This document shows, piece after piece, positions 10,736 through 17,950 of a stretch of 64,000 nucleotides of DNA. The stretch is from Hymenobacter sp. BT188. GTDB taxonomy: Bacteria > Bacteroidota > Bacteroidia > Cytophagales > Hymenobacteraceae. The position numbers were made by a program, and so were the translations under genes. The stretch spans positions 868,001-932,000 of the forward strand of contig NZ_JACSCW010000002.1 in the NCBI RefSeq assembly GCF_014333585.1. The letters run 5' to 3'. The first letter of the stretch is position 1. The number at the start of each line of letters is the position of its first letter. Under the pieces are notes generated by a model. It worked only from the letters and a program-made list of their open reading frames with translations. It was not told the origin of the DNA and ran no database searches.

Positions 10736-11641
10736 CTAGTGAAAAGGGCGCTTTTTGACCATGCCGCCTTCCGCATCATCAATGTGGTGCTGCACTACGA
10801 ACGCCTGCGGGTCGAGGCGACGTATCTCGGTGCGCAGGGCCGGCAGCTCTAAGCGAGTAACGACGGTAAACAGGATATCCATTTCCAGGTCCTGGTTCTC
10901 CCGGTGGCCAAAGCCCCGCTTACCTTGGTAGATGGTTACGCCTCGCCCCAGATTGGTGGTGACGGCCTGCCGGATGGCCTCGCTTTGGGCCGAAATAATG
11001 GTAACACCTGTGTATTGTTCGATGCCATTGAGCACAAAATCAAGCGCTTTGGAAGCTGATACATAGGTTAGAATAGAATACAGCGCTACCTGCACGCCCA
11101 GAATAAAAGCGGCAATGCCAAAAATCACGATGTTGAGTAGCAGAATAACGTCGCTGACCTTGAGCAGGGAACTGCGCTTGCTGATGAGAAGCGCGGCTAC
11201 CTCCGTGCCATCGAGTACAGCCCCGCCGCGCATAGCCAAGCCAATACCTGCGCCAATAAACACTCCCCCGAATACGGAAGTCAGGAAGAAATCCGGGGTG
11301 ACATCGGGGTAGGGCACTACGGCCAGGCACAGCGCTAGCCCAGCAATAGCTACGGCACTTTTTATCGCGAATGCTACCCCTATCTGGCGGTAGCCCAGCA
11401 GCAGAAACGGGATATTGATGATGATGAGCAGCCAGGACAACGGAATGCCCAAAGTGGATGAGAGCAGCATAGAAACCCCCGTGACGCCGCCGTCAATGAA
11501 ATGACTGGAAAGCAAAAAACCCTTCAAGCCAAAGCCGGCAGACAGAATACCAACCAGCACCAAGGCTGTATTTTTAATTCGGCGACTCATTGACAACGCT
11601 GGGATGTCGAGAGAGGCGGTGGAGGAGACAGATTCAGACAT
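10736..11641 (-). CDS. YitT family membrane protein (DUF161 + DUF2179)
   Basis: A 301-residue protein with about six membrane helices. The first carries ALVLVGILSAGFGLKGFLL, followed by the SSHFIDGGVTGVSMLL signature. The C-terminal DUF2179 domain (GVTIYQGKRGFGHRENQDLEMDILFTVV) is cytosolic and ferredoxin-like. The YitT family is widespread and poorly understood; members are often described as putative transporters. I start at the ATG at 11641; the frame opens earlier only by a TTG at 11695. The YetF gene follows on the same strand, 87 bases beyond the YitT stop from my preferred start, which suggests a two-gene membrane operon. Confidence 0.88.
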   Translation of the reverse strand: MSESVSSTASLDIPALSMSRRIKNTALVLVGILSAGFGLKGFLLSSHFIDGGVTGVSMLLSSTLGIPLSWLLIIINIPFLLLGYRQIGVAFAIKSAVAIAGLALCLAVVPYPDVTPDFFLTSVFGGVFIGAGIGLAMRGGAVLDGTEVAALLISKRSSLLKVSDVILLLNIVIFGIAAFILGVQVALYSILTYVSASKALDFVLNGIEQYTGVTIISAQSEAIRQAVTTNLGRGVTIYQGKRGFGHRENQDLEMDILFTVVTRLELPALRTEIRRLDPQAFVVQHHIDDAEGGMVKKRPFH

Positions 11642-11757
11642 AAAAGGTGAATGAAACAGGATAATGGTAGAGAAGCCCCCGAGAGGAAAGTTCAACTGTA
11701 ATTGGAGAGGCGTGGTCTACCGTACGGCAGCGTTTTGCAAACGCTATATAGCAAAGC

Positions 11758-12930
11758 CTACTCCCGTACCGCCGCCAGTATCCGCTTGATCAGTTCATCG
11801 GGCTTGCCATCGTGCCAGCGCCATACGACGACGATATCATGCTCCGGGTCAATCCAGATGGTGTTGGAGCCCGCCCCGAGAGCGGCGTAGCTAGTGGCTG
11901 GGGCGCTCGGCCAAGCTTTCTGCTCCGTATTCAGCCACCACAAATAGCCATAGTCGGGGCCTACGGGGCCGCGGGTAGTGGCCTGCTTTATCCAGTTGGC
12001 CGGTACGAGCTGTTTTGCCCCCCAGCGACCCTGACGCAGCATAAGGTAGCCAAAGCGAGCCTCGTCGCGGGCGCTGATCCAGAGGCCGCCGCCCCAACGC
12101 GTGCCGCCACTCACGGAAGGCATCGCCTTGCCATCAATTTCGATTATAGAGTTGCGATAGGGCACCCATTGCCAAGTATTGGATGCCCCGATGGGATTCA
12201 TGATCTCATCGCGAAATATGTCCGGCAGCGGCTTGCGCCAAAGCTGCAACAAGGACAGCGCCATGCGGTTGATGCGCACGTCGTTGTACTCGTAGTATGT
12301 GCCGGGCGGCTGGAGCGCGCGGGGCTTCCGCTCGCCTTGCCCGAAGGCTTCCTTGCCGATAAAATTGACGTTTTTGCCCCACAGCGCGCCGGCCCACTCG
12401 CTGGTCTGGCGCAGGTGGTGCTCCCAGGTAATGGACCGGTTCTGCTCAGAGGCGTAGCTGCCATCTTTGATGTAATTGGCCACCGGGTCGCGCACATCTT
12501 TGATAATGCCTTTCTCTACTGAAATCCCCACAATAGTCGACAGCACGCTTTTAGCAACGCTGTAGGTGGGGTCGGCCGCTTTGGTGTCGCCCCACTCCGC
12601 CACGATGTAGCCGTAGCGCAGAATGAGGCCATTGGTGGCGGCTCGGCTGGTGGGCAATGGGCCGAGAGGCTCGCCAAAAATCTCCTTTTGGGTGGAGAAG
12701 TCGGGCTTCATCTGGGTGGTTTCCTGCTGCTTGGCAAAGGCTACAGCCTGTTCCAGTAGGGCGGCATCCATGCCTACCTGTGCGGCCTCCTTGCGCTGCC
12801 AGGCGTCGCCGGCGGCGGGGAAGTAGAGGTCGGTTGAAGTTTGAGTGGTTTGCTGCGCCGTTTGGGAAGGCGTTTTGGCGCAGCCCAAAAAGGCGAGAAG
12901 AACGAAGAGATAGTAGGGGGTGTGGCGCAT
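11758..12930 (-). CDS. Serine hydrolase lipoprotein, class C beta-lactamase fold
   Basis: The 390-residue product begins MRHTPYYLFVLLAFLGCAK, a lipoprotein signal with Cys at about residue 17. The catalytic SxxK is SVAK in PTYSVAKSVLS; the second motif is the YEYNDVRIN region, and the third region is ALGAGSNTIWIDP. The layout is closer to 6-aminohexanoate-dimer hydrolases and esterases of the family than to true AmpC lactamases, so antibiotic hydrolysis should not be assumed. The ATG at 12930 is preferred over a TTG at 12954. It is divergent from the AraC gene with only 42 bases between starts, so the AraC protein may control it. Confidence 0.88.
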   Translation of the reverse strand: MRHTPYYLFVLLAFLGCAKTPSQTAQQTTQTSTDLYFPAAGDAWQRKEAAQVGMDAALLEQAVAFAKQQETTQMKPDFSTQKEIFGEPLGPLPTSRAATNGLILRYGYIVAEWGDTKAADPTYSVAKSVLSTIVGISVEKGIIKDVRDPVANYIKDGSYASEQNRSITWEHHLRQTSEWAGALWGKNVNFIGKEAFGQGERKPRALQPPGTYYEYNDVRINRMALSLLQLWRKPLPDIFRDEIMNPIGASNTWQWVPYRNSIIEIDGKAMPSVSGGTRWGGGLWISARDEARFGYLMLRQGRWGAKQLVPANWIKQATTRGPVGPDYGYLWWLNTEQKAWPSAPATSYAALGAGSNTIWIDPEHDIVVVWRWHDGKPDELIKRILAAVRE

Positions 12931-12972
12931 GGGGGGCTTTTTCGAGAAAGCCAAAGATGCTTAACTTTCCCC

Positions 12973-14178
12973 ATGCAGCTCACCATTACTCCGGATATTG
13001 TTCTTCTTTTTGCGGTGCTGGCGCAGGCAGTATTTGCCGCAGGGCTGCTCTGGTTTGCCCCCCACAACCAGCTCCCCAACCGTTTTCTGGCCTTGCTGCT
13101 GCTGACCATTGCGCTCTGGGTGCTGGATGGCTTGTGGCGGGCCTCAGGCTTGTACGGGCAGAACGCCGAGTGGTATTTCACCCCGATTTACTATTCGCTA
13201 GCCTTTGGGCCGCTGCTGTATTTTTATGTGCAAAGCCTCGTCAGTCAACCCTTTCGGCTACATAGGCGCCATCTATGGCACTTTGGGCCTGTGCTGGTGC
13301 AGGGAGCGCTTTACTGGTGGCTGCGGTTTCAGCCGTACGCAACGCGGCTGTGGTTTTGGGAGCAAGTGCATCAGCCTTACACCTACCGCGTAGAGTTTAT
13401 CGGCACTTGGATTTCCCTTATCGTGTACCTTGCCCTGAGCCTGCGCCTGCTGCGGCGCTACCAACGCTGGCTGCCCGATAATTTCTCGGAACTATCACAG
13501 CTGCGCCTGCAGTGGCTGCAAGTGCTTCTGCTGGCGCTGGGTATGGTGAGTGTGCAGTGGCTGGTGGAAGTGGTGCTGCGCGAATTCTTTCAGCTGTACT
13601 ACGCCTACGATTATTCTACCTGGCTGCTGGGCGGCGTGGTGCTCCTGATTGGGGTGGTGGGCCTGCGCCAAGCTGATATGCGAGCCGTGCATTTTGCGCC
13701 GCCCGAAGCCACGCAAAAAGCCCCCCAGCCGATAAGCGCGGCGTCATTGCACGGGGAGGCGACCGGGGGGCTTTTTGCGGCTGCGTCGGATGCGGATGTA
13801 GTTGCGGTGGCGCCCACGGTGCAGCCAGCGCCGGCGGCGGTAGACGCAGCGGTACTGGAGCGCATCCGGCGGGCACTGGAAGAGGAGCAGCTGTACCTGA
13901 ACCCCACGCTGACGCTGGCGGAGCTGTCGGCGCACACGGGCTTGGCAGCGCGGCTTATTTCCTTCACCGTAAACAACGGTTTCGGGCAATCCTTCAACGA
14001 CTTGGTGAATGGCTACCGCGTGGAAGCTGTGAAGCGCCGCCTCGCTAATCCTGCTGATGTGGCCCGGCTCACGCTGCTCGGTATTGCCTTTGAGTGCGGC
14101 TTCAACTCCAAAACTACCTTCAACCGAATTTTTAAGCAGTTCACGGGCGCGGCCCCCAGCGAATTTGCCCCCCAATGA
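12973..14178 (+). CDS. AraC family regulator with multi-pass membrane N-terminal domain
   Basis: The 401-residue protein starts MQLTITPDIVLLFAVLAQAVF. About six to seven membrane helices occupy roughly residues 5-235, and a variable linker with Ala/Pro/Val bias follows. An AraC DNA-binding domain sits at about 300-401 (LTLAELSAHTGLAARLISFTVN; AFECGFNSKTTFNRIFKQFTG). Such proteins are predicted to sense a membrane or periplasmic signal and act on DNA from the membrane. The frame opens upstream at 12841, but those codons overlap the divergent hydrolase gene and lack helix character. Odd feature: the linker is encoded by a terminator-like 15-base-pair inverted repeat. The last codons also contain the GCCCCCC run (FAPQ stop). 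Confidence 0.88.
   Translation: MQLTITPDIVLLFAVLAQAVFAAGLLWFAPHNQLPNRFLALLLLTIALWVLDGLWRASGLYGQNAEWYFTPIYYSLAFGPLLYFYVQSLVSQPFRLHRRHLWHFGPVLVQGALYWWLRFQPYATRLWFWEQVHQPYTYRVEFIGTWISLIVYLALSLRLLRRYQRWLPDNFSELSQLRLQWLQVLLLALGMVSVQWLVEVVLREFFQLYYAYDYSTWLLGGVVLLIGVVGLRQADMRAVHFAPPEATQKAPQPISAASLHGEATGGLFAAASDADVVAVAPTVQPAPAAVDAAVLERIRRALEEEQLYLNPTLTLAELSAHTGLAARLISFTVNNGFGQSFNDLVNGYRVEAVKRRLANPADVARLTLLGIAFECGFNSKTTFNRIFKQFTGAAPSEFAPQ
13712..13779. repeat. Terminator-like inverted repeat inside the AraC coding sequence
   Basis: CGCAAAAAGCCCCCC at 13712-13726 is exactly repeated in inverse at 13765-13779, with a 38-base loop. The arms carry the same A-tract, C-run, G-run and T-tract as the intergenic terminators of this window. 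It falls in the low-complexity linker between the membrane domain and the helix-turn-helix domain. Confidence 0.85.
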
Positions 14179-14347
14179 GCTAGTGCCGGCTGCGGGGCTT
14201 CGCAGCTTATCGGCATCGGCCAGCCGAAGCGGCTTTTCGGAGCTACTTGGTGCCACATCATGATCTGGTACGCCCCATATCTGTATCTGGGGCGCTTACC
14301 GGAGCACAGACGCCCACCTTTGGACCGTACTCATCTGAATTACGGTC

Positions 14348-14854
14348 ATGAAAAACATCCTTCTTACGCTGACCCTGCTGGCCATCAGCTTCTTAGTAGC
14401 GGCCCAAACCGCCTGGACCGACCATACCCGCGCCCTGCCCGATAAGCTCCGACAGGTGCCCGTAGGCCTCACGCTCTGGCACACGCCCAACCCGAATTAT
14501 CCCGAAGGCGACCCCGCCAAGCCGGGCCAGTATGTGTGGAAGCACAGCACGATGCTGCGCGCCGAAGTGGCTGACCTGGAGATAGTGGAGTGCGGCAGCT
14601 TTATCTGGTACAGCGCCGAGGGCTGGCAAGCCAATATGCGCCAAACGCCCGCCGAGTTTGCGGAGCTGTTCAACTGCCCCAACGGCCGTCTGCGCCAGGG
14701 CGCTACCTACACGTTCGCCAAAAACTACCGCTACGCCGCCAGCGGCCAGCAGCTCTACGGCGGCGACGCGCTCTGGTACATTCTGGCCAAAGACAAGAAC
14801 GGCAAGCTCTACAAAGGCATGGGCCTGATCGAAACCGAAGCCACTGTGCGCTAA
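14348..14854 (+). CDS. Exported protein of unknown function
   Basis: A 168-residue protein with a clear signal peptide (MKNILLTLTLLAISFLVAAQ, cleavage after AAQ likely). The mature part has no motif I recognise. It is rich in aromatic residues (WHTPNPNYP, FIWYSAEGW, LWYILAKDKNGK) with two cysteines (VECGS, LFNCPNG) that could form a disulfide. The C-terminal half reads like a small beta domain ending GLIETEATVR. It is followed 80 bases later by the YceI gene on the same strand and preceded by the AraC gene. Periplasmic or secreted location is the only confident inference. Confidence 0.75.
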   Translation: MKNILLTLTLLAISFLVAAQTAWTDHTRALPDKLRQVPVGLTLWHTPNPNYPEGDPAKPGQYVWKHSTMLRAEVADLEIVECGSFIWYSAEGWQANMRQTPAEFAELFNCPNGRLRQGATYTFAKNYRYAASGQQLYGGDALWYILAKDKNGKLYKGMGLIETEATVR

Positions 14855-14934
14855 GCCGGATCATGCCGGTTGGCTACCGCTTCCGGGGGGCTTTTTCTCT
14901 ATTTCCAACGAGAGTTTTACTTAGAAATTCCATC

Positions 14935-15492
14935 ATGAAAACGTTGCTGCTAACACTCATCGTCACTATTTGCCTGGGTTTCCGGGCAGCTGCCACAACC
15001 TACCAAGCCCTTCCCGCCGCCAGCCAGCTCACTTGGACGGGCTACGCGGAAGCGGGCTCCTGGGCGCCCAGCGGCACGCTCCAGCTTCGGCGCGGCACCT
15101 TCGTGTACGAAGGCAGCACCCTGCGCCAGGGCCGCTTTGAATTCGATATGAGCACCATCACGCACACCGACGCCACGTTGCAAAGGCACTTGCGGGGGGC
15201 AGATTTCTTCGATGCGGAGCGCTTTCCGGTGGCCGTTTTTGTGCTGCGCGAAGTCGTGAAGGGGCAGGCGGTGGGTGAGCTTACGCTGAAAGGCATTGCC
15301 AAACCGGTACGCTTTCCCGTCACCATCACAACTCAGCCCGAAGGCCTGCGAATACAAGGCACCGCCACCATCGACCGCACGCAGTTCGGCGTGAATTATA
15401 ATTCCAGCAGCTTCTTCCAAAACTTGGGCAGCTACGCCATCCGCAACGACTTCACCCTGGCGTTTGATGTGCTGGCTAAAGCCGATAAGTAG
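14935..15492 (+). CDS. YceI family lipid-binding protein
   Basis: From the ATG at 14935 the product is 185 residues with a signal peptide (MKTLLLTLIVTICLGFRAAA). The mature sequence follows the YceI lipocalin-like fold: YQALPAASQLTWTGY at the start, a FEFDMSTITHTDATLQRHLRGADFFDAERFP core, GELTLKGIAKPVRFPV, and IDRTQFGVNYNS near the end. Family members bind isoprenoid or other lipids in the periplasm. The reading frame remains open upstream to 14590 but that part overlaps the preceding exported protein gene and is not real. It probably shares a transcript with the preceding gene. Confidence 0.88.
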   Translation: MKTLLLTLIVTICLGFRAAATTYQALPAASQLTWTGYAEAGSWAPSGTLQLRRGTFVYEGSTLRQGRFEFDMSTITHTDATLQRHLRGADFFDAERFPVAVFVLREVVKGQAVGELTLKGIAKPVRFPVTITTQPEGLRIQGTATIDRTQFGVNYNSSSFFQNLGSYAIRNDFTLAFDVLAKADK

Positions 15493-15560
15493 CTGATAGC
15501 CAATTGATGCATTATATTAGCAAAGCTGTGTATAGATGAATAACGTTGCTTCTAGCCGAT

Positions 15561-16751
15561 ATGCGAATCAGAACTCAGGCGCTGAAGCCACTGGTGGCTT
15601 TCGGGCTTCTCCTGCTGCTGCCCCTGATCAGTCAGGCTCAGAAAGCAACTATTCAGCGGCTTGATGGCAGCCGTATATCGGTGCAGAAAATAGAGCAATT
15701 GGTGCTCGCCCTCATGGATTCGGCTAAGGTGCCGGGCTTGGCATTGGCTATTCTGGAAGATAATAAGGTGCGATACGTGAAAACGTTCGGGTACCGCAAC
15801 GTGCAGAAGCGTTTGCCTTTGGAACCTCAGACGGCCATGTATGCCGCGTCTTTCAGCAAAGCTGTGTTTGCCTACCTGGTAATGCAACTGGTACAGGAAG
15901 GTGCCCTGGATCTGGATAAGCCACTGTATCAATATCTTGACAAGCCCTTACCTGAGATAAAGGACTACCAGGACCTCGCTACTGATGAGCGCTGGAAGCA
16001 AATTACGGCGCGCATGGCGCTCACCCACACGACCGGGCTCCCCAACTGGCGCTGGATTGAACCCGATGAAAAGCTGCGGTTTAGGTTTGCGCCCGGCGCC
16101 CAATACTGGTACTCCGGCGAAGGGCTACAACTGCTGCAAATAGTGGTGGAAAAGATTACCCGAAAAGGCCTGCTTCAACTAGGTGAGGAGCGAGTGTTTA
16201 AGCCTCTTGGGATGACGCGCACCAGCTATATCTGGCAGCCGACTTTCGAGCAGAACTACGCCATTGGCTATATGGAGGATGGTAAGGCGGTGCCCAAGGA
16301 AAAGCGCGATGAAGCACAAGCGGCCGGCTCCATGGAAACGACCATCACCGACTACGCAACCTTCATGGCCGCCGTGATGCAAGGCAAAGGGCTCACTCCT
16401 AAAGCGAAGCAGGAGATGGTGCGGGCGCAGGTGGCTATTCCGTTCAAGGCGCAGTTTGGCCCGCTGGCCACCGTATCCACCGACGAGAACAAGGCGATTA
16501 AACTGGCTTATGGGCTGGGCTGGGGCGTGTTTGAGTCGCCGTATGGCCCTGCTTATTTTAAGGAAGGCCACGACGACGGATGGGAAAACCACAGCGTAGC
16601 GTTTAGTGACCAGAAGAAGGGCCTGGTTATCATGAGCAACAGCTCCAACGCGGATAAGCTGTTCAAAGAGCTGCTGGAAAAGATACTCGGCGACACCGCC
16701 ACGCCCTGGCGCTGGGAGAATTATGTGCCTTACAATTACTCAGGTAAGTAA
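15561..16751 (+). CDS. Exported serine hydrolase, class C beta-lactamase fold
   Basis: The 396-residue product begins MRIRTQALKPLVAFGLLLLL with cleavage after SQAQ likely. Catalytic motifs are SFSK (SxxK) in YAASFSKAVFAYL, YSG in YWYSGEGLQLL, and HDDG (HxG) in KEGHDDGWENH. An LTHTTGLPNW segment between them is typical of the family. It resembles broad-specificity esterase or D-aminopeptidase members rather than a drug-resistance lactamase. The ATG at 15561 is chosen over a TTG five codons upstream. It ends at a strong terminator shared with the convergent aldo/keto reductase gene. Confidence 0.88.
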   Translation: MRIRTQALKPLVAFGLLLLLPLISQAQKATIQRLDGSRISVQKIEQLVLALMDSAKVPGLALAILEDNKVRYVKTFGYRNVQKRLPLEPQTAMYAASFSKAVFAYLVMQLVQEGALDLDKPLYQYLDKPLPEIKDYQDLATDERWKQITARMALTHTTGLPNWRWIEPDEKLRFRFAPGAQYWYSGEGLQLLQIVVEKITRKGLLQLGEERVFKPLGMTRTSYIWQPTFEQNYAIGYMEDGKAVPKEKRDEAQAAGSMETTITDYATFMAAVMQGKGLTPKAKQEMVRAQVAIPFKAQFGPLATVSTDENKAIKLAYGLGWGVFESPYGPAYFKEGHDDGWENHSVAFSDQKKGLVIMSNSSNADKLFKELLEKILGDTATPWRWENYVPYNYSGK

Positions 16752-16766
16752 AGGTTGCCTGTACAT

Positions 16767-16815
16767 AAAAAAGCCCCCCAGTACACCTTTAGACAGGTGT
16801 CTGGGGGGCTTTTTT
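16767..16815. terminator. Bidirectional terminator with extended stem
   Basis: A-tract, GCCCCCCAG, a further CACCT/AGGTG pairing, CTGGGGGGC and a T-tract form a long symmetrical hairpin between convergent genes. It is a member of the shared GCCCCCCAG stem family. Confidence 0.92.
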
Positions 16816-16859
16816 ATTACTGCATCCGAAAATTAAATTAAATTCTGCTCGGGCTGTAG

Positions 16860-17816
16860 CTAGGCTACTACGCTGGCACCTTTGAGCTGCTCCAGCGCCT
16901 CTGCATCAAGCTGTAGTTCGGTGGCTTTCAGCAACTCTTCTACTTGTGCTACGCTGGTGGCGCTGGCAATAGGCGCAGTGAGGCCGGGCTGGGCCATAAT
17001 CCAGGCTAGGGCTACTTGGGCGGGCGTCGCGTGCAGGCGGGCGCTGGCTGCATCGAGAGCTGCCAGAATAGCCAGGCCCTTATCGTTCAGATACTTATGG
17101 CCAACGCCGCCACCGCGGGCGCTTTTCTTGAGGTCAGCTTCCGAGCGGTATTTGCCCGTCAGAAAACCTGAGGCAAGGCCATAATAAGGAATGACGCCTA
17201 CGTTGTGCTCTTGACACAACGGCAGCAGCTCCTGCTCAAACTTGGCGCGGTCGTAGAGGTTGTAGAGCGGCTGCAACGACTCGTAGCGGGGAAAGCCATG
17301 CTGCTTGCTGGCTTGCAACGATTCGCGCAAGCGCGCCGCCGAAAAGTTGGAGGCCCCGATTACGCGCACCTTACCTTCCTTCACCAGCTGAGCATAGGCT
17401 TCCAGCGTTTCCTCCACCGGCACGGTCAGGTCGTCTTTGTGCGACTGATACAGATCGATGTAATCGGTTTGGAGGCGTTTGAGCGAGCCTTCCACCGCCC
17501 GCAGAATATAATTCTTGGCTAAGCCTTTATTCTCCGCATTCACTTCCCAGCCTACTTTGGTGGCAATCACCACGTCGTCGCGGCGGCCGCGCTGCTTCAG
17601 CCATTTACCAATGATAGTTTCCGATTCGCCCCCTATATGGTCGGGCACCCACACGGAGTAGCCGTCGGCGGTGTCGATGGCATTGCCGCCCCCCGCCACA
17701 AAGGCGTCGAGCACGGCGAAAGAAGTAGCCTCGTCAGCGGTCCAGCCGAATACGTTGCCACCTAATACGAGAGGAGCTATTGAGAGCGAAGAGTTGCCTA
17801 ATTGACGCTTGTTCAT
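16860..17816 (-). CDS. Aldo/keto reductase
   Basis: A 318-residue NADPH-dependent carbonyl reductase of the AKR superfamily (YajO/YccK-like). The catalytic tetrad is visible: Asp and Tyr in IDTADGYSVW, Lys in IATKVGW, His in LYQSHKDD. GASNFSAARL and the cofactor-binding C-terminal part (AQPGLTAPIASATSVAQVEELL) are in place. Length is normal and the ATG at 17816 begins the conserved RQLGNSSL segment. Cytoplasmic. The gene has no functional neighbour; the physiological substrate cannot be told from sequence. Confidence 0.92.
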   Translation of the reverse strand: MNKRQLGNSSLSIAPLVLGGNVFGWTADEATSFAVLDAFVAGGGNAIDTADGYSVWVPDHIGGESETIIGKWLKQRGRRDDVVIATKVGWEVNAENKGLAKNYILRAVEGSLKRLQTDYIDLYQSHKDDLTVPVEETLEAYAQLVKEGKVRVIGASNFSAARLRESLQASKQHGFPRYESLQPLYNLYDRAKFEQELLPLCQEHNVGVIPYYGLASGFLTGKYRSEADLKKSARGGGVGHKYLNDKGLAILAALDAASARLHATPAQVALAWIMAQPGLTAPIASATSVAQVEELLKATELQLDAEALEQLKGASVVA

Positions 17817-17950
17817 GATAATAAATGATGTTTTGCTTGAATAAGCTAGGTTAAAGATGCTTCCGGTTTACGGTGGAAATCGGGTAAAGGAGGAAAAGCA
17901 ACAAACCAGCAGGCCAAAAGTCAGCGAGAGAGCCGTTTCAGCACCAAGTG

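Noticed and set aside
11812..12522. 236-codon plus-strand frame antisense to the lipoprotein hydrolase
   Set aside because: Shadow of a conserved SxxK hydrolase; no features of its own.
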